DNA of 64,000 nt from the NCBI RefSeq assembly GCF_000820105.1, contig NZ_CDDB01000039.1:151382-215381 (forward strand). The letters are read 5' to 3'. Each line of letters begins with the position of its first letter. Position 1 is the first letter of the stretch. Shown here piece after piece: positions 7,795 to 17,591 of this stretch. The translations under genes were made by a program, and so were the position numbers. The notes under the pieces are model-generated. The model was not told the DNA's origin. It searched no databases and saw nothing but the letters and a program-made list of their open reading frames with translations. The stretch is from Aeromonas schubertii. GTDB lineage: Bacteria > Pseudomonadota > Gammaproteobacteria > Enterobacterales > Aeromonadaceae.

Positions 7795-8802
7795 TTAAGG
7801 GGCCCCCGGGCAAAGGGCCGGGTCGAAAACCCTGTTCCAGTCGTTTTTCATATCCACAACGACCCAGCCCCGTTGCTTGGCTTGAGCAAGCCCCTCGACC
7901 AGCTTGCCGCTTGCCGGCGGATGGCTATCGTAGGCGTATTCACGCTCGCCATCGGTATGGTGGATCAGTAATCCAAGGGGGGCGTAGTCAGGGTTGGTCG
8001 ACGTGTATTGCAGCATGGGAACATCCCCATCACTGTTACCAAACGCCGCCACCGGGCGCTGACCCATGAAGAGATGGATAGCCACCGGTTTACTCGCCCC
8101 GTCATTGAAGAAGGCCCCGCTCATGCCTTTCTGGATCTCGCTCCCCTCCTGGCTGAGGGCGAAGGTGTTGATGGCAAAGGAGCCAATAACCTGTTGAGGC
8201 GCGATACCGTACATCTTTTCAGACACGACCCGCATGAAATCGATGCCACCGCCGGAGACAATCCAGGTCTGGAAGTCATTGGCCCTGAGGAGATCAAGCA
8301 GCTGTCTCATCGGTAGGTAGCCAAGTTGATCGTACTGGCATCCATAACGTGGATCCCGGTGGTGGCTGAGCCAGGTGGTCACGCGTTGACGAAACTCGCT
8401 CGAATCCATGTCGCTGTGCGTCAGAGCCAGCAAGCGTGCCAGGCCTCGCCGGCCGGATTTGGCGATAGCCTGGAAATCGTTGTTGAGTGTGGCTTGGACG
8501 ATGGGATCCGCCTTCCACCCGGGGTGTGCCGGGGCCAGGCGTTTGATCTCGTCCACCGCAAATTGCAGTTGAAATGTCACCGGTGCTTCTGGCCAGAGGG
8601 TGCCGTCGTTATCAAACACTACGTGGCGTTTTTCCCGGGGAATAAAGGTTCCTTTGGCGGGGTCGGTGGCGTTGGCAATCCAGTCAAGGACACCTTGTTT
8701 GGCGGCCGTGTTATTCCAGGCCGGCAGAGGGTCGCTCTGGGCGGCCTGAGAGGCAAAGGTGGTCAGGAGTAACAGTGCGGCAGTGAGGGAGCTCATGTGC
8801 AT
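7795..8802 (-). CDS. Periplasmic HAD-superfamily phosphatase
   Basis: A 335-residue protein with a signal peptide (about 1-21, hydrophobic core LTAALLLLTTF ending ASQA). HAD motif I is VVFDNDGTLW with nucleophile D64 and acid D66. Motif II lies in WIVSGGG. A lysine (GASKPVAI) and GNSDGDVPML provide motifs III and IV. This fits secreted phosphoserine- or phosphorylcholine-phosphatase-like enzymes, but the substrate is inference. Two cysteine-containing segments (RYGCQY, ALCPGAP) could form a disulfide. AAGG precedes the first of two close ATGs. Confidence 0.85.
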   Translation of the reverse strand: MHMSSLTAALLLLTTFASQAAQSDPLPAWNNTAAKQGVLDWIANATDPAKGTFIPREKRHVVFDNDGTLWPEAPVTFQLQFAVDEIKRLAPAHPGWKADPIVQATLNNDFQAIAKSGRRGLARLLALTHSDMDSSEFRQRVTTWLSHHRDPRYGCQYDQLGYLPMRQLLDLLRANDFQTWIVSGGGIDFMRVVSEKMYGIAPQQVIGSFAINTFALSQEGSEIQKGMSGAFFNDGASKPVAIHLFMGQRPVAAFGNSDGDVPMLQYTSTNPDYAPLGLLIHHTDGEREYAYDSHPPASGKLVEGLAQAKQRGWVVVDMKNDWNRVFDPALCPGAP

Positions 8803-9177
8803 GGTATTAACCTTCGAGCAGTACTGGTGGCGGGTTCTGGTCGCCGATAAAGGTCGATCATAGGGTTGCCACCTTGTACTGGGGCTGACACGGGAGGATG
8901 AGTGTCTTTTGTGCTCGTGACGCTGTGAGCGAGCGCGCAGTTTAGGTGATGGATTGTTGAGATCGACACTCAGGGTGGTCGGGGGCGATGGATCCCGGCC
9001 GGGATCCTGGCCTCAAAACAGGAGCCGTCAATGGGGGTCTGAGTCAGGAAAGAGAAACAGGTGACAGTCGCCCCTAAGCAGTGGCCAGAACGTCACCCGC
9101 GTTCGGTCAGGGCCGTCGGGGCGGTATCGAATCGCTGGCTCACTCCGGCGCGGGATCATGTGGCACTCCATGCCGGC
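8803..9177. other. Intergenic region without a recognisable gene; 18-bp perfect palindrome
   Basis: These 375 bp separate two leftward genes. No reading frame here resembles a protein and I see no tRNA or riboswitch pattern. The one clear structure is the perfect palindrome GGATCCCGGCCGGGATCC at 8990-9007, which has no loop or T-run and so is not a terminator. A TATGAT at 8862-8857 on the minus strand could be the -10 of the HAD gene, but I see no good -35. Confidence 0.5.
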
Positions 9178-10227
9178 CTAATACCCGGTCATCTCCAGAT
9201 AACCCAGGCCGCTGGCATCCCCCGAGACGCTCACCGCGCCCTCCCAGTAGTCGAAGTGTCCGCTCATGGCCTGACTCGCCTGGCGGGCCCGGATGGTGAG
9301 GTTAAGATCCCCGGCCTTGAGTCGCCACTCGATGGGATAGGCCTCCCCCTTGGGGCCGCGCCACACCTTGCCCGGGATAAAACTTATCTGCCCGGCCGGG
9401 ATCTGCCGCTGGCGGCCGTCTCGCTCAATCACCACGGCGTAGCGGCTCTCGGGCTCAGTGTGCCCAGCCTTGGTGCGCAGGCGAAACAGCATCAGCTCGC
9501 GCCCGTCGTCAAGCTGCAGGGAGAACCAGTCCCACCCCGCCTGCCACTGGGCCAATACCGAGCTGCTCCACTCGTGATCGAACCAGCCCTGACCCTGCAC
9601 CGCACGGGCCTCTCCGCCCAGGGTGAGGGTGCCGCGCAAGGAGAGCCTCGGGTAGGAGTAGTAGTAAGAGGCGTTACCCGGGCTCTTCTCGCTGTAGCCT
9701 CCATCCCCCTGCAGCACGGCGGGCTTGCTGGCGATCGCCTCCAGGTCCAGGGTGAAGGGGGCGGCGCTCACGGTCAGGGTTGCGGGGAAGAGATCGTCAC
9801 CCCGGGCGATCAGCGCCCAATCCCGCAGCCAGTAGCGCCCGCGGCTTGCCCCGGCAAGGCCGGGCCCCTGGCGGCTGATGCGCTCGTCGCTCAGGTGACG
9901 GCCACTGGCCAGATCCGTGATGGCCGCCTGGGCCAGCCAGATCTGGGGAATGCGCCAAGGGTTGCTGGCCGCCTCGCCGGGTCTTATCCCCTGGCGAAAC
10001 AGGGTCCACTGCAGGCCATATTCGCGCCCCTGCTCATCCTTGAGATGGCCGGTGAGATACCACCACTCGGAGCGGTAGTCCGGGTGCGCCCCGTGATCGA
10101 GGGGCAGGCGCAGGGGATGCTCCCGGCTCGCCTTGCGAAAGCCGGTGGCATCGCCCCCCAGCAGGGAGCCGAGCTCGCTGGCCCAGAGGGGGAGGGCGCA
10201 CAGCAGCAGGATCAGAAAGCGCGTCAT
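9178..10227 (-). CDS. Secreted AttH/CrtC-like (lipocalin-related) hydrolase-type protein
   Basis: A 349-residue protein with a signal peptide (about 1-17, FLILLLCALPLWAS). The body shows the AttH/hydroxyneurosporene-synthase-like double-barrel pattern: SEWWYLTGHL, GLQWTLFRQG, YYSYPRL and GQGWFDHEWSS with QAGWDWFSLQLDDG. The family is related to carotenoid 1,2-hydratase, but no carotenoid genes are present. The start overlaps the permease stop as ATGA, so it is made with the ABC proteins. It probably handles a lipid or hydrophobic substrate on the periplasmic side; this is inference. Confidence 0.85.
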   Translation of the reverse strand: MTRFLILLLCALPLWASELGSLLGGDATGFRKASREHPLRLPLDHGAHPDYRSEWWYLTGHLKDEQGREYGLQWTLFRQGIRPGEAASNPWRIPQIWLAQAAITDLASGRHLSDERISRQGPGLAGASRGRYWLRDWALIARGDDLFPATLTVSAAPFTLDLEAIASKPAVLQGDGGYSEKSPGNASYYYSYPRLSLRGTLTLGGEARAVQGQGWFDHEWSSSVLAQWQAGWDWFSLQLDDGRELMLFRLRTKAGHTEPESRYAVVIERDGRQRQIPAGQISFIPGKVWRGPKGEAYPIEWRLKAGDLNLTIRARQASQAMSGHFDYWEGAVSVSGDASGLGYLEMTGY

Positions 10228-12644
10228 GAGGCTCTTCTCGTCAGGTGCCAGGCCAGGGCCGAGGCGGCCAGTGCCGACAGGGGGGCGAGCAGCAGGGCCA
10301 GGGCGGCGTGGGCGGGGGCCGGGGTGAAGGCGAGGCTCCAGCCGAAGGCGCGGGGATTGACCACCTCGATCAGGATCCAGGCCAGGCCATACCCCACCGG
10401 CAGGGCGAGCAGGGCGGTGAGCAGCCCCAGCACGCCCCCCTGCCACAGTTGCAGGCGCAGCAGCTCCCCCCGGGTGAGGCCGAGGGCGTGCAGGGTCTGC
10501 TGCCAGGGGGCGCGGGCCAGCCCCTGCACCATGAAGGCGATGGCGACTCCGGCGAAGGCGATGGCGAGGATGAGCAGTTTGAGTAGCTCGGTCACCACAA
10601 AGGTCTGATCGAAGATGGCCAGCGCCTGGGTGAGGATCCCTCGGGCGGGCAGCAGGCGCACACCGTCCCCGAAGCGTGCCGCCAACTCGGCCTCTAACTC
10701 GGGTGGGGGGGCAAAGAGCGCCAGGGAGTGGGGGTTAAGAGTTGTCTGCCAGGGGCGCAGCAATTGCCCCTTGTCGCTGCCATAGTCCCGGTAGCTGCCG
10801 CAAAGGCGCAGGGTGAGCCGACCGAAGGGACCCTCGATGTGCACCCTGTCTCCCACCTTAAGGTCGAAACGGCGCAGCAGGGGCTCGCTGGCGAGGGCCT
10901 CGCCGGGGCCGGGCAGACGCCCCGTGAGCAGGGGATAGCCGCGCATCAGAGGCGGGATCATCTCCATACTCGCCAACTCGATGGCCTGATCCCCGAGCAG
11001 GGCCGAGTCGACTCGTCGCCGGGAGAGCTGAAGCGATCCTTGCGCCTCGAGCCAGGGGATCAGGGTCGGCGGGAGGCTGGCATAGCCCCCCTGGGGGGCT
11101 CGAGGGGCCGTCACATAGAGATCGGCCGCCAGACGCTGGACCAGCCACCCTTCCACGCTCAGGCGAAAACTCGCCACCATGACGCCGATGCCGATGGCCG
11201 CCGCGATGGCGAGCTGCAGGGCCATCACCGCCACCGTGTTGCGCTCGCGCTCGAAGTCGAGCTCGCTCATGGCCAGGCGCAACAGCCAGGGGCCGCCTCT
11301 GTGTCCATTCTTCGACTGCTCTCTGCGCCCGAGGTGGCGCAGTCGCCCCAGCAGCGGAGTGAGCAGATCCGGCAGCCACAGGGCCATGGAGAGCAGCCAG
11401 CAGGCCGAGAGCAGCAGGGCGCCGGGCAGGCCGCTTGCTTGCCAACCGAGCAGCACGCCGCCAAGTCCGAGCAGCATCAGCGCCATCCATCGGCGCAGGC
11501 GAGGCCGGCTCATCCCGGGGCCGGGTAGCTCCAGCTCGCGCAGGGGGCGGCGCAGCAGGCCATACCAGGCGGGAAGATTGGCGGCCACCACCCCGGCCAG
11601 ACAGAGCAGCAGCGTCTTGATAAAGGTGAGGGGGGTCAGGCGCAGCAGATGGATGGGGTTGGGGCCATAGAGATCCCCCAGTGCCTGCCCCACCTGCCCC
11701 ATCAGGGCGGCCGCCAAGGCCACCCCCAGCATCATGCCGAGCAGGGCGCCGGTTAAGGTGATGAGCAGCAGCTCGGTGGCGAGCAGGCGCAGCAGGCGCG
11801 TTGGCCCCAGCCCGACCGTGATGAGACGTGCCAGATGGGGGCGGCGCACCGAGAGCACGAAGCGCTGGGCGTTGAAGACCAGGAAGAGCCCCACCGCCAG
11901 GGCCAGCAGGGAGAGGGCGGTGAGATTGAGGGCCAGGGCATCCCCGAGCCGGCTGGCATCGAGCTCGGGGCCGGTGCGCTCGAGGGCTTCGCCGGGAGCA
12001 AGCCGGGCCGTCAACGCCTTCACCCCGGCCTCGTCCAGCCGAAAGTAGACCCGATCGATGCGCCCCTCGCGTCCCAGCCACTGCTGGGCCAGGCCGATAT
12101 CGGTCACCAGCAGGTGATCGAGGGGGATCTCCCCCTCCTCGAGCAGACCCGCCAGGCGCAGGGTGAGGCGTCGCTCGGCGAGCAGGAAGGTGCGTGGCTG
12201 CCCAAGCTGCCAATCGAGGCGGGCCGCCTCTTTTCGGGCGATCCAGACCGCCTGCTCATCCTCACTGGCCGGCTCGGGGGCGCCGGATTGAATGAGGCGG
12301 CGCAATGGTCCGCCGAAGAGAGGATCGATGCCGATGAGCTGAAACGGCTGGCCGGTCTCGTCGCGCAGCCAGGCGTGGATCTGGGGGGCGGCATCGAGTC
12401 CCGGGAGGGAGGTGGCCCAGGTGACGAAACGCCGCTCGTCGATGCCCCCCTCGGGAGCCAGGCGCCAGTTGGCCTCTCCCTCTATCTGGGTGCGGGCCGC
12501 CACGAAGTTGGTGCGCGCGCTGTGATTGATAAGATCGATAGCCACCACCAGTGCGGCCCCCAGAATGAGGCCAAACAGGCTCATCAGCAGCAACCAGGGA
12601 TGGGTGCGATAGAGGCGCAGCAGGGAGCGCAGGGCCAGACTCAT
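10224..12644 (-). CDS. ABC transporter permease with two FtsX-like modules
   Basis: An 806-residue membrane protein in two halves. An N-terminal anchor (about 18-40) precedes a large periplasmic domain, then three membrane segments around 250-400. A second anchor (about 480-510) precedes another periplasmic domain, then three final segments. This is the MacB/LolC/E-like fused FtsX layout, typical of type VII ABC systems that act on periplasmic substrates. The start is ATG at 12644, overlapping the ATPase stop. The upstream in-frame extension lies inside the ATPase gene. Confidence 0.88.
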   Translation of the reverse strand: MSLALRSLLRLYRTHPWLLLMSLFGLILGAALVVAIDLINHSARTNFVAARTQIEGEANWRLAPEGGIDERRFVTWATSLPGLDAAPQIHAWLRDETGQPFQLIGIDPLFGGPLRRLIQSGAPEPASEDEQAVWIARKEAARLDWQLGQPRTFLLAERRLTLRLAGLLEEGEIPLDHLLVTDIGLAQQWLGREGRIDRVYFRLDEAGVKALTARLAPGEALERTGPELDASRLGDALALNLTALSLLALAVGLFLVFNAQRFVLSVRRPHLARLITVGLGPTRLLRLLATELLLITLTGALLGMMLGVALAAALMGQVGQALGDLYGPNPIHLLRLTPLTFIKTLLLCLAGVVAANLPAWYGLLRRPLRELELPGPGMSRPRLRRWMALMLLGLGGVLLGWQASGLPGALLLSACWLLSMALWLPDLLTPLLGRLRHLGRREQSKNGHRGGPWLLRLAMSELDFERERNTVAVMALQLAIAAAIGIGVMVASFRLSVEGWLVQRLAADLYVTAPRAPQGGYASLPPTLIPWLEAQGSLQLSRRRVDSALLGDQAIELASMEMIPPLMRGYPLLTGRLPGPGEALASEPLLRRFDLKVGDRVHIEGPFGRLTLRLCGSYRDYGSDKGQLLRPWQTTLNPHSLALFAPPPELEAELAARFGDGVRLLPARGILTQALAIFDQTFVVTELLKLLILAIAFAGVAIAFMVQGLARAPWQQTLHALGLTRGELLRLQLWQGGVLGLLTALLALPVGYGLAWILIEVVNPRAFGWSLAFTPAPAHAALALLLAPLSALAASALAWHLTRRAS

Positions 12645-13309
12645 GGGCGCGACTCGTGCAGGGCGCCGCCTTCCAGGTGCAGCACCCGATCGGCCAGAGC
12701 CCCATAGGCCGGGTTGTGACTGACCAGCAGCAGGCCGCACCCCTGCTCGCGTACCGCCGCCACCAGCAGATCCATCACCTGGGCGGCGTTGGCCTCATCC
12801 AGGCTGCCGGTGGGCTCGTCGGCCAGGATCCAGCGCGGGCGGTGGATGAGGGCGCGGGCCAGTGCCACTCGCTGGCGCTGCCCACCGGATAGCGTATCGG
12901 GGAAGCGATCGGCCTGGGTCGCCACGCCGAGGCGATCGAGCAGGGCCATGATGGCGCCCTGATCCACCGGCAGGCGGTTGACCTCGAGGGCCAGGGCCAG
13001 ATTCTCCCACACCTTGAGGGTGGGCAGCAGATTGTACTCTTGGTAGACGATGCCGAAGTGGCGACCGCGCAGGCGTGCCATGGGATCGGCAGCCAGGGTA
13101 TCGAGACGGATCTCATCGAGGGTAATGGTGCCGGCGTCGGGCCGCTCGAGTCCGGCAATCAGGCGCAGCAGGGTCGACTTGCCCGAGCCGCTCTGCCCAA
13201 GCAGCAGGTGCAGACGGCCGGGCGCCAGGGTGAGGTCGAGCCCGGTAAAAAGGGTCAGGGACTGGCGTCCGGTATCGAAACACTTGCGCACGCCGCTCAG
13301 GGTGATCAT
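12641..13309 (-). CDS. ABC transporter ATP-binding protein (LolD/MacB type)
   Basis: A 222-residue ATPase with Walker A GQSGSGKST, Q-loop VYQEYNLLP, signature LSGGQRQRVALARAL, Walker B WILADEPTGSLDE and H-loop VSHN. The sequence falls with the LolD/FtsE/MacB-type ATPases that pair with FtsX-like permeases. I chose the ATG at 13309 (MITLSGVRKCF); an extended frame upstream lacks family similarity. It is the first gene of a three-gene operon with ATGA overlaps at both junctions. Confidence 0.93.
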   Translation of the reverse strand: MITLSGVRKCFDTGRQSLTLFTGLDLTLAPGRLHLLLGQSGSGKSTLLRLIAGLERPDAGTITLDEIRLDTLAADPMARLRGRHFGIVYQEYNLLPTLKVWENLALALEVNRLPVDQGAIMALLDRLGVATQADRFPDTLSGGQRQRVALARALIHRPRWILADEPTGSLDEANAAQVMDLLVAAVREQGCGLLLVSHNPAYGALADRVLHLEGGALHESRP

Positions 13310-13448
13310 GGGGATATCCAGCCAGGTCAAGAGGTTACTACTATGCCAGTTGGTGACATGGGTGGCAAAACCAGAGGCGCCCGAGGCTGGATCCCCTCTG
13401 TCCGGGATGGTTAAAATAGAAGCCATTCTGGCTCAGGGGATCTCAGGG

Positions 13449-13919
13449 ATGCTGTTACAGAAACAGGTGAGTTTCATCGTCGATAGCAAGGGCAACCGGC
13501 AGGCTGCTGTGGTGCCGATCGACATCTATGAAGAGTTGATGGCCCTGCAACGGGCCTTGGCCGAGAGTCGCCCCGGCGAGCGGGAGATCTACCACTTCTC
13601 GGTGAAGGGTGCTGAGGCGCAGGGCTACCCGGTGGGCAAGCGCCAGAGCCCGGGCTTCATGGTGCTGGCGGGCTCCACCGCCAACGGCGAGGATGCGGCC
13701 TCCCTGCGCGAGGCGGTGATCGAGCTGCGCGAAGAGCTGCTGGCCAAGGGGGCCCTCGCGCGTCATGACGAGGGATATCGCTTCACGGTGGATCAACTCT
13801 TCAACAGCCCGAGCCTCGCCGCCAGCCTGGTGGCAGGGAACAACCGAAGCGGTCTCGATGCCTGGCACAACAGCAGCGGCCATACCCTGAAACAGTCAGG
13901 GTTTGGCAAGAAAGAGTAA
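13449..13919 (+). CDS. DUF4357-domain protein with Phd-like N-terminus
   Basis: A 156-residue protein. Residues about 5-40 (VSFIVDSKGNRQAAVVPIDIYEELMALQ) look like a Phd/YefM-type antitoxin fold. Residues about 72-150 (GFMVLAGSTA, LREELLAKGAL, YRFTVDQLFNSPSLAASLVAGNNRSG) match the DUF4357 pattern. DUF4357 is often attached to nucleases or modification proteins, but here it stands alone with no toxin partner. Start choice: ATG 13449, with AGGGG upstream; an ATG at 13407 is possible. It is divergent from the ABC operon. Confidence 0.75.
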   Translation: MLLQKQVSFIVDSKGNRQAAVVPIDIYEELMALQRALAESRPGEREIYHFSVKGAEAQGYPVGKRQSPGFMVLAGSTANGEDAASLREAVIELREELLAKGALARHDEGYRFTVDQLFNSPSLAASLVAGNNRSGLDAWHNSSGHTLKQSGFGKKE

Positions 13920-13942
13920 GCAGGGGAGACCCTGCTTTTTTA
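13918..13942 (+). terminator. Rho-independent terminator after the DUF4357 gene
   Basis: AAGCAGGG and CCCTGCTT form a perfect stem around GAGA, followed by further T. The stem begins within the stop codon of the gene. Confidence 0.85.
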
Positions 13943-14003
13943 TTGGATCTCCGCCAGAGTCCGGGCCTCCGGTCATCCTGACCCCGGTCGCCCTGAAGAG
14001 GCC

Positions 14004-14035
14004 AAAAAAAAACCGGCGCACGAGGCGCCGGTTTT
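14004..14035 (-). terminator. Rho-independent terminator after pflB
   Basis: On the minus strand AAAACCGGCGCC pairs with GGCGCCGG-like sequence (ACCGGCGC... GCGCCGGT) and ends in nine T. It starts about 18 bp after the pflB stop, so transcription ends without reaching a pflA gene. Confidence 0.9.
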
Positions 14036-14052
14036 ATCACTGAACCTATGAA

Positions 14053-16335
<2,283 letters not shown>

Positions 16336-16377
16336 TTTCATTACCTCTCACGGTATTGATGTAGTCCGCAATCATCC

Positions 16378-17226
16378 TTAATGATGACGACGGAAGATAA
16401 ACCAGTAAGTCAGACCAACCATGACACCACCACCTATGATGTTGCCGATGGTGACGGGGATCAGGTTGTTGAACACAAAGTTGGATACGGTCAGGTCGGC
16501 AAACTTGGCCGGGTCCATGGCGATGGCCTGCCAGAATTCGGGGCCTGCGATGGCGTGGATGACGATGCCGACCGGAATCATAAACATGTTGGCGATGCTG
16601 TGCTCGAAACCGGAGGCGACGAACATGGCCACCGGCAGCAGCATGACGATCACCTTGTCGGTTGCACTGCGGGCACCGAAAGCCATCCACACGGCGAGGC
16701 ACACCATCAGGTTACAGAGGATGCCCAGTGCTACGGCTTCGATAAAAGTATGGTGGATCTTGTGCTGGGCCACCTTCATGGCGTTCAGGCCCCACTGACC
16801 ATCGGCCGCCATGTATTGGGAAGAGAGGGCGATCAGGGCCACCATGATGAGCCCCCCCACCAGGTTACCGAAATAGACGATACCCCAGTTACGAAACAGT
16901 TGGCCCCAGGTGATGCGGTTGGCCGCCTTGGCCACCAGGGTCAGGGTGGTGGAGGTGAACAGCTCACCACCGAGCAGCACACAGAGGATGAGGCCCAGAG
17001 CAAAACAGAGGCCACCCACCAGCTTGGTCATGCCCCAGGGCATGGTGCCGGCACCCGTGGTGACAGTGATATAGAAGATGAAGGCGATAGCGATAAAGGC
17101 ACCGGCCGTGATGGCCAGGGGGAAAGCCTTGTAAGCGGGCTTGGTGGCTTTTCCGTAGGTAATGTCTTCTGCCAGTGCGGCGATGGCTTCAGGCTTGAGA
17201 CTATCGAAGGGGGATTCGGCTTTCAA
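16378..17226 (-). CDS. focA: Formate channel FocA
   Basis: Pentameric inner-membrane formate channel (FNT family) that passes the formate made by PflB. From TTG at 17226 the protein is 282 residues, starting LKAESPFDSLKPEA, which parallels the E. coli start MKADNPFDLL. Six hydrophobic segments and the family blocks GGELFTST, NWGIVYFGNLVG, KIHHTFIEAV and ASGFEHSIANMF are present. The upstream in-frame ATGs (17310, 17295) are rejected because the FNR box and -10 element lie downstream of or across them. It precedes pflB by 42 bp. Confidence 0.95.
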   Translation of the reverse strand: MKAESPFDSLKPEAIAALAEDITYGKATKPAYKAFPLAITAGAFIAIAFIFYITVTTGAGTMPWGMTKLVGGLCFALGLILCVLLGGELFTSTTLTLVAKAANRITWGQLFRNWGIVYFGNLVGGLIMVALIALSSQYMAADGQWGLNAMKVAQHKIHHTFIEAVALGILCNLMVCLAVWMAFGARSATDKVIVMLLPVAMFVASGFEHSIANMFMIPVGIVIHAIAGPEFWQAIAMDPAKFADLTVSNFVFNNLIPVTIGNIIGGGVMVGLTYWFIFRRHH

Positions 17227-17259
17227 TTCAGTGTCACCCGAGAGTTGATGTCTGGTGAA

Positions 17260-17301
17260 ATCATAGCAAAGGCACCTGGCGCCAAAGTTGACCATGATCA
17301 A
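17260..17301 (-). promoter_or_regulatory. Class II FNR-dependent promoter of focA-pflB
   Basis: The minus strand carries TTGATCATGGTCAA (17301-17288), one mismatch from the FNR consensus TTGAT-N4-ATCAA, and an extended -10 TGCTATGAT with the hexamer at 17265-17260. If transcription starts at about 17253, the box is centred at -41.5 and the hexamer falls at -12 to -7, exactly the class II activator geometry. The leader to the TTG start is about 26 nt. Confidence 0.8.
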
Positions 17302-17556
17302 TTTTCGCAAATCATTAATGTAATTTTACTACATCAATCAGCCTCTTTTGAGGCTTTATTTTGGGATTGAGTTGCCGGTGAAACCACTTTTAATGGGTTT
17401 ATAACCCTATGATTGATAACGCTTAAATTGGCAGCCGCCAATTACTGCTAAAAAAAAGTCGTGCTACTTCAACAGCTTGCTACGTCTAAATGGGTTAGCC
17501 AATAAGGGGTAATTATTGTTCTTTATCACCATTTTGTGATGAAGGGCACAGCGTCG

Positions 17557-17586
17557 GGAAAGAGAGAGGGGGCCTGAGCCCCCTCT
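17557..17586 (-). terminator. Rho-independent terminator after ycaO
   Basis: On the minus strand GAGGGGGCTCAGGCCCCCTC forms a stem (17585-17566) followed by a short pyrimidine run TCTCTTTCCC. The T-run is imperfect. It separates ycaO from the focA promoter. Confidence 0.65.
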
Positions 17587-17591
17587 TGTGG

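Noticed and set aside
9061-10608. A 515-residue plus-strand frame opposite the AttH-like and permease genes
   Set aside because: It is antisense to two genes with clear family motifs and has low-complexity composition.
17227-17310. N-terminal extension of FocA to ATG 17310
   Set aside because: The region holds the FNR box and -10 element, and the extra residues are absent in FocA homologues.
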